Below are positions 24,646 through 31,887 of a stretch of 45,683 bases of DNA, one piece after another (positions within the stretch are counted from its first letter, which is position 1; every line of letters begins with the position of its first letter). Source of the stretch: Phycisphaerae bacterium (GTDB lineage: Bacteria; Planctomycetota; Phycisphaerae; SM23-33); assembly GCA_011050235.1 (NCBI GenBank), contig DRGC01000019.1, forward strand, positions 1 through 45,683. The letters run 5' to 3'. Both the position numbers and the translations under genes were made by a program. The notes beneath the pieces were generated by a model. The model made no database searches, was not told the DNA's origin, and saw nothing but the letters and a program-made list of their open reading frames with translations.

Positions 24646-24758
24646 GCGGTCTTACGTAAGTCCGTAGCGATCGAGCCTGACGATAACCCAGGGCTTGGCC
24701 TGACGGCCTACGCCCGGGGCTAAGCAAGGGACCCCGTTGGGGCCTAACGATCAACAAG
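24636..24758 (+). repeat. Gene-end repeat, copy A (family 4, short form)
   Basis: This stretch matches, in inverted orientation, the two ends of 41515-41869. One shared block starts around the tatC stop (CTAAGCGG, then palindrome CTTACGTAAG, then TCCGTAGCGATCGAGCC). A second of about 80 bases runs from ATAACCCAGGGCTTGG to ATCAACAAG. The roughly 240 central bases of copy B are absent here. It lies between convergent tatC and tatA. Confidence 0.85.
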
Positions 24759-24778
24759 CCGATCGGCGTCCCCACACA

Positions 24779-24812
24779 AAACATGTCAGCCCACGGCGGA
24801 AGCCGTGGGTAA
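24779..24812 (+). repeat. Hairpin repeat with GGAA loop, copy 1 (family 5)
   Basis: CCCACGGC (24790-24797), loop GGAA, GCCGTGGG (24802-24809), with flanks AAACATG and TAA shared with the inverted copy at 24967-25000. Paired positions differ between copies but the stem is kept. Confidence 0.85.
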
Positions 24813-24966
24813 AGAGACGCCCGCACACCTTCATCGAGCCCCTTGCGGGCGACACAATACCGGATGGCCCAGGGGACGGACCATGACATCGTGGGGCCCC
24901 GCCACGCATCGACAACTGATTGTGCCGCCCCTGGCGGGGCTGGCGGGAAGGAAAGAGGGTCGCCGC

Positions 24967-25000
24967 TTACCCATAGCTTCCGCTATGGGCTAGCATGTTT
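24967..25000 (-). repeat. Hairpin repeat with GGAA loop, copy 2 (family 5)
   Basis: Read on the minus strand: AAACATGCTAG, then CCCATAGC-GGAA-GCTATGGG and TAA. Compared with copy 1, CG/CG in the stem is replaced by TA/TA on both sides. The rest of the 24813-25082 gap shows only GC-rich short inverted repeats (CTGGCGGGGCT at 24931 with its complement at 25042) and no coding sequence. Confidence 0.85.
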
Positions 25001-25082
25001 CGCCCTGATGAACTGGAATGCGCAGATGCTGCGCGAACAGGAGCCCCGCCAGCCGACGCTGGGTGAAAGCGCAGTCCGCCAG

Positions 25083-25412
25083 CTAGGACTGGTCCTGCTG
25101 GCTGGAGCTGGTGGAACTGGTGGAGTCGGCGCCGTTGTTGGCGTTGTCGGAGTTGGGGAGCTGTCTCGACTGGTCCGACTGGTTCGACAACTGTTTGTTG
25201 TCGTTCTTGTCGGGCTCTTCCACGTCGGTCTTGATGCCCTTCATCTCATCCTTGAACGTCCGCAGCCCGCGCGCCAGCCCGCGCGCCATCTCCGGCAGCT
25301 TGCGAGCGCCGAACAGCAACAGGATCGCCAGGATGACGATGAGCACTTCCCAGTGGCCGGGCAGACCGAAGATGGCCAAAAGGCCGGACGCGTTGCTTGC
25401 TATAGTTGGCAT
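25083..25412 (-). CDS. tatA: Twin-arginine translocase subunit TatA/TatE
   Basis: The 109-residue protein starts at an ATG with AGGAA seven bases upstream. It has the classic layout: one membrane segment (WEVLIVILAILLLFG) followed at once by the amphipathic helix ARKLPEMARGLARGLRTF with the conserved FG and P, then an acidic and Ser/Gln-rich tail. TatA forms the protein-conducting assembly with TatC. No separate TatB is seen, as in minimal TatAC systems. It is the last gene of the minus-strand redox cluster, 54 bases after the Tat-exported aldo/keto reductase. Confidence 0.95.
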   Translation of the reverse strand: MPTIASNASGLLAIFGLPGHWEVLIVILAILLLFGARKLPEMARGLARGLRTFKDEMKGIKTDVEEPDKNDNKQLSNQSDQSRQLPNSDNANNGADSTSSTSSSQQDQS

Positions 25413-25466
25413 GACAGGATTCCTGGTTGTCTCAAGCTGCTTGTCAACTTATCGGCTGGACGAAGC

Positions 25467-26690
25467 CTAGGCCAACAGGTCCTCGGCGAGCTTCATCCGC
25501 TCGGCGATGGGGATGCCCTGCGGGCAGCGGGACTCCGCCAAGGAGTAGTCCACCCGCGTCAGGCGGTTGCGGACATCGGCCGGCAAGGCCGCAAACAGTT
25601 CGCGGGCCTCGTGCTTGTCGTCGTAGGCGTTGTAGTACATGACGTATCGCATCACGTCGCAGACGGGCATCTGGCCGTCGACGGCGTGGTCGCAGATGTC
25701 GCTGCATCCGGCGCAGTAGTCCGACGCCGTCGCTTCGGCGAACGTCCGCAGGGCGGCGTGATCGGCGGCCGATAGCTCGGTCTTATCCAGGGCGGCGGCG
25801 ACGTTGGCCTTGAGAATCGTCATGTTGGGCATCTTCGAGCAAATACATGAGAACCGCTCGTCGCCCCAGACGACTTTCAGCGCCGCCTGCTGGAGGGAGA
25901 ACTTCTTGGCGGTAAAGGCGTCCAGCAGGGCCTGCTCGGCCTCGGCGTTGCTGGCCCGCATGCCCTTGGCCTGGGTCTTCATGGCCGTCATTCCGATCCC
26001 GGCCTTGTGGGCGGCATCGAGGGCCTTCTTGTATCGCCCATCCCCGCCTTCATCCAGCACCATCGTGCGGAAGTTGAAGGTGAGCATCACACCGTCCACC
26101 CAACCAACCTGAGCGGCCTTTTGCAGACACGCCGACATGTCCCTATGGCTGGAGAAGCCGAAGAACTTGATCTTGCCGGCCTTCTTCATCTTTTCGGCCC
26201 AGGCCTTGACGTCGTCATTGAGACTGTCGGGTTTGCTGATGCCGTGCAGGAAGAACAGATCGACGTAATCGGTCTGCAGACGGTCCAGGGATGCCTCCAG
26301 GGACTTGGTTCGGGCGGCGCCGGACTTGGTCACCAGGAAGATCTTCTTGCGGTCGTCGCTGTTGGCCCCCAGGTACTTGCCGAAGCCCGTTTCGCTCTTG
26401 CCGCCGCCGTATGATTCGGCCGTGTCCCAGTAGGTCACGCCCATCTGCAGCGCCTGGCGAAGCAGCAGTTGGTTGTCGATGGTGTTAAAGATGCCGCCCA
26501 GCGACAGAATCGACACGTTCACGCCCGTCTTGCCGAACGCGCGGGTGGGCATCGTTGTCGTAGCCGTCTCGGCTGCAGCGCCACCGAGAGCGCGGCTGGC
26601 GCCGCCAAGGATTGCGCCGGCCCCAACGACCGCGGCCGTGCCTAGAAAATCGCGACGAGAGATCCGATTCGAGTCTGAGCGCTCCTGCAT
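25467..26690 (-). CDS. Tat-exported aldo/keto reductase with C-terminal 4Fe-4S site
   Basis: The 407-residue protein starts at an ATG with AAAGGA upstream and carries a twin-arginine signal (SRRDFLG at 11-17, then a hydrophobic stretch), so it should be exported folded. The aldo/keto reductase barrel shows the catalytic tetrad Asp89 (YWDTAESY), Tyr94, Lys122 (VTKSG) and His149 (FFLHG). After the barrel comes an added segment with Cys326-x2-Cys329-x3-Cys333 and Cys389-Pro, a likely 4Fe-4S binding site. Cytoplasmic members use NAD(P)H; a periplasmic one would need another electron source, perhaps the polyferredoxin encoded just upstream. The substrate is unknown. Confidence 0.88.
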   Translation of the reverse strand: MQERSDSNRISRRDFLGTAAVVGAGAILGGASRALGGAAAETATTTMPTRAFGKTGVNVSILSLGGIFNTIDNQLLLRQALQMGVTYWDTAESYGGGKSETGFGKYLGANSDDRKKIFLVTKSGAARTKSLEASLDRLQTDYVDLFFLHGISKPDSLNDDVKAWAEKMKKAGKIKFFGFSSHRDMSACLQKAAQVGWVDGVMLTFNFRTMVLDEGGDGRYKKALDAAHKAGIGMTAMKTQAKGMRASNAEAEQALLDAFTAKKFSLQQAALKVVWGDERFSCICSKMPNMTILKANVAAALDKTELSAADHAALRTFAEATASDYCAGCSDICDHAVDGQMPVCDVMRYVMYYNAYDDKHEARELFAALPADVRNRLTRVDYSLAESRCPQGIPIAERMKLAEDLLA

Positions 26691-26776
26691 GGGTCGATCC
26701 TTTCCGGATGGGTATTCGCTGGATATCCCGCGATTGTACTAAACCGCCCGGCCGCTGGTCAACGGTTTCTCGCCCA

Positions 26777-28540
26777 TCAAAGCAGCAGCGATCGCTTGGG
26801 GCTGCGACTTTCGTTCTCGGCCGTCACGCGGATTGCCCGCAGGCCGCTGACGGGGCATTCGTGCTCGCAGACCCCGCAGCCGATGCACTTGTCCGGGTCG
26901 ATGTTCGGCTGCTGGAGGCGCACCTGCACGGCCACCCGGCTGCCCGCAGCCGGCGGCGCCGACCACGGCCGCTCGGGCGAAATGCGGAGGATGTCCGAGG
27001 TCTGCTGGACGATGCGGCGGCGATCGTCGTCCGGAGCGTCGACGCCCTTGACGTAGTAGTCGCCGCTGGCCCACACGCCCTCGCTCCACGCCGCCCCGGC
27101 CAGGGCCAACCGGTCCGGCGCGCTTTCGCGCACCGTCAGCACGCCGTCGCGAACGGTCTGGTAGACCTCGCCGATGAAGATCGCCTTCGGGCTGACCGGA
27201 CAGTTTTCCTGGCAGACGATGCAGGGCTTGTCCATCGCCCACGGGAGGCATCGGCCGCGATCGACAAACGCCGTCCCCAGCCGGATGGGCCCGTTGTCGG
27301 CGAACTCGCCTCTGCCGAGCTTTTCGTCCAGGCTGATCGGTCGGATCGCGCCGGTCGGGCAAATATCTCCGCAGGCCACGCAGTTGAGCTGGCACCCGCT
27401 TGTGCCGATCCGGTTGTTCAGCATCGGCGTCCACAGGCTCTCGATGCCGAACTGAGCGCCGGTGGGTTGAATAACGTTCGTCGGGCAGACCCGCATGCAC
27501 TGGCCGCACTTGATGCAGCGATTGAGGAACTCCTCCTCCACCAGCGCGCCGGGCGGCCGGATCAGCCCGGCCGGCCAGTTGCTCGTCAGCCGCCCGCCCA
27601 GCCGAAGGATTGGCACGGCCACCAGCCCCGACACCAGGGACACCAGCACGCCCCGTCGCGAGACATCCGGGCCCGTGATCTCGCCCGGGGACTTGTGGAC
27701 CTGATACGCAATCGCGTCGTGGCGACAATCGACGATGCAGTTGACGCACATCACGCATTCGCTGCTTCGCACGTCGCTGGCCGGGTTGCAGGCGCCTTCG
27801 CAATCCTTCTCGCACAGCCGGCAGATCGTGCATGGTTCCGGCCGCCGGCCGATCCGCCAGATCGTCAGCCGGCTGAACACGCCCAGAAGCGCGCCCGTCG
27901 GGCAGACGAACCGGCAATAGAAACGCGGGATGCCCAGGTTCGCCAGAACCGCCGCCACGAAGATCGCGCCCATCAGCACCGTGCCGTCAGCCAGGCGCGC
28001 CGTGATCCACACGCGCTGCAGGCCGCCGTCGACGATGGGCAGGACCACCAGGGTCACCGACCGGTAGACCAGCGGGATCGGGTCCAGCAGGCCCGTCAGC
28101 AGGCTGCCCGCGCTGCTATGCCATCCACCCAGCGCGCTGAGCGCCGCCGCGGCCAGCACAAAACCCAACACGTAATACTTCGCCGACTGCCATCGCCGGT
28201 AGCGATTCAGGCGGATGCGGTCCTCCAGCGGCCTTCGACGCCGCCCCAGCCAGCCCACCGCCTGATGGATCGTGCCGAACGGGCACAGCCACCCGCAGAA
28301 CACCCGGCCGAACAGCACCGTCAGCACGAACGTCGCCAACACCCACAGCAGCCCCACCGTCAGCGTCCCAGCCGCCAGCGCCACGCCGACGGCCACCAGC
28401 GGGTCCAACTGCAGCAGCCAGTTCACCGGCCAGCCGCCCCGCTGCCAGAAGCCATCGCCGCTGGAACTGACCACGCACAGCCATAGGAACAGCACCAGAA
28501 AGAACACCTGCGTCACTCGTCTGGCGGTTCGGATCGTCAT
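26777..28540 (-). CDS. Membrane polyferredoxin (NapH/NosR-like, multiple 4Fe-4S)
   Basis: The 587-residue protein begins with about five membrane segments and the two NapH-type motifs FCGWLCPFG (about residue 85) and YCRFVCPTG (about 220). Several ferredoxin cysteine clusters follow: CTICRLCEKDCEGACNP, CVMCVNCIVDC, CIKCGQCMRVCP, CVACGDICP, CIVCQENCP and CIGCGVCEHECP. An internal RRGVLVSLVSGLVAV stretch resembles a membrane anchor or internal Tat-like segment. It is a plausible conduit from the quinone pool to exported reductases. It lies 28 bases after the DUF362 gene and 86 before the aldo/keto reductase. Confidence 0.9.
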   Translation of the reverse strand: MTIRTARRVTQVFFLVLFLWLCVVSSSGDGFWQRGGWPVNWLLQLDPLVAVGVALAAGTLTVGLLWVLATFVLTVLFGRVFCGWLCPFGTIHQAVGWLGRRRRPLEDRIRLNRYRRWQSAKYYVLGFVLAAAALSALGGWHSSAGSLLTGLLDPIPLVYRSVTLVVLPIVDGGLQRVWITARLADGTVLMGAIFVAAVLANLGIPRFYCRFVCPTGALLGVFSRLTIWRIGRRPEPCTICRLCEKDCEGACNPASDVRSSECVMCVNCIVDCRHDAIAYQVHKSPGEITGPDVSRRGVLVSLVSGLVAVPILRLGGRLTSNWPAGLIRPPGALVEEEFLNRCIKCGQCMRVCPTNVIQPTGAQFGIESLWTPMLNNRIGTSGCQLNCVACGDICPTGAIRPISLDEKLGRGEFADNGPIRLGTAFVDRGRCLPWAMDKPCIVCQENCPVSPKAIFIGEVYQTVRDGVLTVRESAPDRLALAGAAWSEGVWASGDYYVKGVDAPDDDRRRIVQQTSDILRISPERPWSAPPAAGSRVAVQVRLQQPNIDPDKCIGCGVCEHECPVSGLRAIRVTAENESRSPKRSLLL

Positions 28541-28568
28541 GGGGGCGTCGGCCTTTCGGTTCGGCGCG

Positions 28569-29561
28569 TCAGGTCACGCTGACGGCAACGGGCTTGAGGC
28601 TCTGGTAGTCGGTCGTGCCCACACCGGCCTCGGCCGCCTTGGCGAGATAGGGCAGGTCGTCCAGCGACAGCCCAAGCAGTTGCGTCGCGCCGTAGGCGTC
28701 GGCGGCGACCTGGTCGGTGCTGACGACAAGCCGGCGCGTGTCCTTCAGGTCTGCCGGCGAGCCGCCCGTCGGACCGTTGCGTGTCATCGTCTGCACGCCG
28801 TCGAGCACCACGAGAGTCGGGCTGACCATCATCGCCAGTTCCTTGATCGTATTGTGAATCTGCTGGTGGAACTGGTTCCGCCGCCCGCCCAGCAGGCCGT
28901 ACCAATTCTTCATCGTCATCGACGCGCCGCTTCGGAAGTGGTCCTTCACGGGGGCCACGCCGATCACGCGGTCGACGCCCTCAAGCGGTTCATAGAGCAG
29001 CGGCCAGTTGCGGATCAGCCGCCCGCCCTCCACCGTCGTCGGCCGAAAGTAGCTGTCCTTCGGCAGAACCACCTTCGCCCCCGCCCCGGCCGCCGCCGCA
29101 CCGATGCCCGACAGGCGGAAGCAGTTGGCCGGATCGTTGATCGGGTTGTCCGTGACGATGACGTCCTTCGCCCCCACCCGCAGACACAGCCGCACCAGCT
29201 CGGCGACCAAGTCCGGGTTGCTCGTCGCCCCCTGCGACGGCGCGGTGGCGAAGGCGGCGTTGACCTTGATCAGCACGCGCTGCCCGCGCTGGATGTAGGC
29301 GCTGAGCCCGCCGATGGCGTCCAAGCTGCGCCGCAGCATCGTCGCGCGGTCCGTGCCCTCGGCGATGCTCATCCGCCCCGCCATGCCGGCCGCGGCGTAA
29401 TCGCCCAAGCGCACGACCTCGTCGCCAACATCTCTGTCCGCGCGCCCGACCAGCCACGCGCCGACCCCGCCGGCAGCCGCCACAGCCACACCGGCCTTGA
29501 CCGATCGGCCGAGGAACTCCCGGCGGCTGAGGCCTGTATTGTCCGGTTGTGAGTCGTTCAT
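28569..29561 (-). CDS. Tat-exported DUF362 family protein
   Basis: From the ATG at 29561 the product is 330 residues; its ATGA overlaps the stop of the upstream gene, indicating translational coupling. The N-terminus has the twin-arginine motif SRREFLGRSVKAG followed by a hydrophobic core. The DUF362 body includes RVLIKVNAAFATAP, DVIVTDNPINDP, VKDHFRSGASMTMKNWYGLL and LVVLDGVQTMTRNGPTGG. DUF362 proteins often occur with ferredoxins but have no established reaction. The segment shows few cysteines, so it probably does not hold its own cluster. Confidence 0.88.
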   Translation of the reverse strand: MNDSQPDNTGLSRREFLGRSVKAGVAVAAAGGVGAWLVGRADRDVGDEVVRLGDYAAAGMAGRMSIAEGTDRATMLRRSLDAIGGLSAYIQRGQRVLIKVNAAFATAPSQGATSNPDLVAELVRLCLRVGAKDVIVTDNPINDPANCFRLSGIGAAAAGAGAKVVLPKDSYFRPTTVEGGRLIRNWPLLYEPLEGVDRVIGVAPVKDHFRSGASMTMKNWYGLLGGRRNQFHQQIHNTIKELAMMVSPTLVVLDGVQTMTRNGPTGGSPADLKDTRRLVVSTDQVAADAYGATQLLGLSLDDLPYLAKAAEAGVGTTDYQSLKPVAVSVT

Positions 29562-30535
29562 TCGTCCGCCTGCACGGCCTCGAACAACATCTGCGCCAGT
29601 GTCGCCGCCACGGCCGGGTCGGAACATTCGTGCACACCCGCCAGCCATCGCTCGTGGGAGAAAATGATGTACTCATGCCCGAACAGCGACAACTCCGTAA
29701 AGAACCCCTGCGCCATTCGCCGCTCGCGCGCCGCTCCGTGTTTCAGGAGAAACGCCGCATACGCCCTCGCCAGCTCCGACGCCTCGGCCTCGCTCGCGCG
29801 CTGCGACAGATACGCCGTTACCTCCACGTCGTCGAACCGATATCGCGCCAGCCAGACGTGATCGAGCTTCTCGAAGCTGAAGACATCCGTCATCTGCAAC
29901 TCAACACTGCCGGGAATGAAATTCTCCCGGGGGAACATATCCTTTTCTTCCCCCGCGTCGGACTGCTCGACCGCTGTCCGGTCGACGAAGTTCCCGGCCA
30001 GCTCCAGCGCAGCAGCCAGCAACTCCGGCGACTGGACCGAGGGGATAATCTCCACGTAGTACGGCCCGTGCACGAAGTATAGACTGCCGCCCGACCGATA
30101 CGCGTGCGGCGTCAGGTCGAGGGCCGCGGCATTGCTGCGCCGCTGGGAGCTGAACACCGCGAAGGCGTTGTTTCCCTCGCCCATGTCGAAGACGAACAGC
30201 TCCAGCCACGCCTGCGGATCGCCGACCACCTGAAACCGCTGGCAGTCCAGGGCCTTGAAGTTCGCCGGCAGATAGTACCCGGCCTTGCCGTTGATCTTGT
30301 CCGATAGCGTTGCCGGGTCGAAGTGCTCCGGCGGCGTCATCACCGCCAAGCTCTCCGGCAGCAGATGGCCGAACGTCGCGGCCGCCGCGCCGTCCCCAGC
30401 CGGGCCCAGAGCGATCCCATCGCCGCGATAGGTCAGCTTCCCCGCCAGCACGGCCGCTGCAATCCCAGCAAGGACCAGCAGCACAACGGCGCTGATGACG
30501 GTCTGCATCCTTCCGCCCGATGTCTCGGATCCCAT
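29558..30535 (-). CDS. DUF6599-like membrane-anchored protein
   Basis: The chosen ATG at 30535 has GAGG eight bases upstream and gives 325 residues; GTG at 30571 and ATG at 30508 are alternatives. A single N-terminal membrane segment (VISAVVLLVLAGIAAAVLAG) is followed by a soluble mixed alpha/beta domain with two similar halves: residues with AGYYLPANFKALDCQRFQV and AYRSGGSLYFVHGPYYVEI, then FEKLDHVWLARYRF and VTAYLSQRAS. The pattern resembles DUF6599 proteins that accompany DUF362 and polyferredoxin genes. It heads the redox operon. The family name is from recollection and needs a search. Confidence 0.65.
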   Translation of the reverse strand: MGSETSGGRMQTVISAVVLLVLAGIAAAVLAGKLTYRGDGIALGPAGDGAAAATFGHLLPESLAVMTPPEHFDPATLSDKINGKAGYYLPANFKALDCQRFQVVGDPQAWLELFVFDMGEGNNAFAVFSSQRRSNAAALDLTPHAYRSGGSLYFVHGPYYVEIIPSVQSPELLAAALELAGNFVDRTAVEQSDAGEEKDMFPRENFIPGSVELQMTDVFSFEKLDHVWLARYRFDDVEVTAYLSQRASEAEASELARAYAAFLLKHGAARERRMAQGFFTELSLFGHEYIIFSHERWLAGVHECSDPAVAATLAQMLFEAVQADE

Positions 30536-30655
30536 TGTGTCAGCCTCGTCAGGTCTTCGGCCCCGCACCACAACCGGCGCCGCGGAACATCTTTTCGCAG
30601 AACAGCCACCACCCTGTCAAGGTAATCGCCGTGCGGCCCGCCGCAGCCGCCGAGC

Positions 30656-30684
30656 TTGACGCATGCGGGGCCGGTCGCCACAAT
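30656..30684 (+). promoter_or_regulatory. Candidate promoter of URO-D gene 3
   Basis: TTGACG (30656-30661) and CACAAT (30679-30684) are exactly 17 bases apart. The predicted start of transcription, about 30691, falls in the left arm of the adjacent palindrome. Confidence 0.5.
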
Positions 30685-30687
30685 GCC

Positions 30688-30710
30688 CCTTCCAATTGTC
30701 GCTTGGAAGG
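30688..30710 (+). promoter_or_regulatory. Palindrome overlapping the start of transcription and the ribosome-binding site of URO-D gene 3
   Basis: CCTTCCAA-N7-TTGGAAGG is a perfect 8-bp inverted repeat whose right arm contains the GGAAGGA ribosome-binding site seven bases before the ATG. It could be an operator at +1 or, if transcription starts further upstream, a hairpin that hides the ribosome-binding site. Confidence 0.5.
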
Positions 30711-30718
30711 ATAGGTCC

Positions 30719-31786
30719 ATGGTGAGGAATGATCGTTGGGAACGTCTCGAGGCGGCCTTTACGGGCCAAACGCCCGACCGCACGCCGACTGTCGGCGGGT
30801 GGATCAGTTGCGTCGAGACGATCTGCACGCTGACGGGCGTCAGCGTGGACGAGTACTGGGCTGACCCCGGTCCGATCTCGATGCGCGCCTACGAGCGGCT
30901 GGGGTGTGACGGCCTGATCGACAACCTCGTTCCGCGCGGGCGGGATAATCGGATCGTCGACGAACACTCCTACGCCAACGCCGACCGCGGCATGACGTTC
31001 GAGGAGTGCATCGCCCACATCGACGCCAGAGAGACCGCCGACGACGTGCTGGCTGCGTTTGATTTCGAGGCCGAATACGACTGCTTCAAGCGCCAGATGC
31101 TGGCCGGCCAGGAAGCCGCCGGCGAGATGGTCTGGTTCCCCGCGCGCTGGGATGCCTGCGCCGCCTTGGGCCATTACCACACCCTCGGGTATGAGAACTT
31201 CTTCCTGATGGTGGGCCTGGAGCCCGAGCGGATCGACAAGCTGGTTCAGATCTCCGCCGCCCGGGCCCACTGCGTCAACCGCATTGTCGCTCGGGGCGTC
31301 GCCGAGGGCATCCACCCCCACGCGCTGTTTTTGGGCGAGGATATCACCACCCAGCGCGGGCCGATGGTCTCGCCGGACTTCATGGCCGAGCACTGGGCCC
31401 CCCAACTGGCCTACAGCCTTGGGCCCCTGCTGGATGTCGGCTGCAAACCGGTGTGGCACTGCGACGGCGATGTTCGCCCGATGATGGACATGCTGCTGGC
31501 CGCCGGGGTGCAGGGCCTGCAGGGATTCCAGCCGGAATGCGGCGTGACGATCGAATACGTCGCCGGCCTGCGAACGCGCGACGGCAATCGCCTGCTGGTG
31601 CTGGGGCCCATCTCCGTGACGACCGAACTGCCCGCGCTCTCGCCCGATGAGATCCGCCAGCGCGTCCGCCACGCCATCGACGTCTGCCGTAGCAACGCCG
31701 ACCTGTGCCTGTTCACCGCCAACACCATCAACCCCGACTGCTCCCCCGAAAACATCATCGCCATGTACCAAGCCGTCCGGCAGTAG
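30719..31786 (+). CDS. URO-D superfamily protein 3
   Basis: From the ATG at 30719 (AAGGA seven bases upstream) the product is 355 residues. It begins RWERLEAAFTGQTPDRTPT, the common opening of URO-D-like proteins in sugar-degrading bacteria, and contains FLGEDITTQRGPMVSPDFM, a WHCDGDVRPMMDMLLAAGV motif and FQPECGVTIEYV. The HCDG and PEC residues match positions used for metal or cofactor binding in corrinoid methyltransferase relatives, with a Cys where many have Ser. It is not HemE-like. It is transcribed divergently from the redox operon, with its own promoter candidate. Confidence 0.82.
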   Translation: MVRNDRWERLEAAFTGQTPDRTPTVGGWISCVETICTLTGVSVDEYWADPGPISMRAYERLGCDGLIDNLVPRGRDNRIVDEHSYANADRGMTFEECIAHIDARETADDVLAAFDFEAEYDCFKRQMLAGQEAAGEMVWFPARWDACAALGHYHTLGYENFFLMVGLEPERIDKLVQISAARAHCVNRIVARGVAEGIHPHALFLGEDITTQRGPMVSPDFMAEHWAPQLAYSLGPLLDVGCKPVWHCDGDVRPMMDMLLAAGVQGLQGFQPECGVTIEYVAGLRTRDGNRLLVLGPISVTTELPALSPDEIRQRVRHAIDVCRSNADLCLFTANTINPDCSPENIIAMYQAVRQ

Positions 31787-31831
31787 GGTCGGGGTCGAAA
31801 CCCGGGCCGCCCTCCCGGCCCGCCGGCGGCC

Positions 31832-31861
31832 TTGCATCGCCCGATCGGACTGCGATATCAT
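31832..31861 (+). promoter_or_regulatory. Candidate promoter of the isoaspartyl methyltransferase gene
   Basis: TTGCAT (31832-31837) and TATCAT (31856-31861) are 18 bases apart, giving a short leader before the ATG at 31888. Confidence 0.35.
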
Positions 31862-31887
31862 GGACGTGGTCTGATGGGGACAAGGCA

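Noticed and set aside
24646-25082. tRNA or small coding gene in the tatC-tatA gap
   Set aside because: No cloverleaf or T-loop sequence was found and all frames are short; the gap is accounted for by repeats.
20299-31786. Haem biosynthesis gene hemE
   Set aside because: The three URO-D-like proteins have pocket motifs (SDGD, TSDG, HCDG) unlike HemE and no other haem genes are near.
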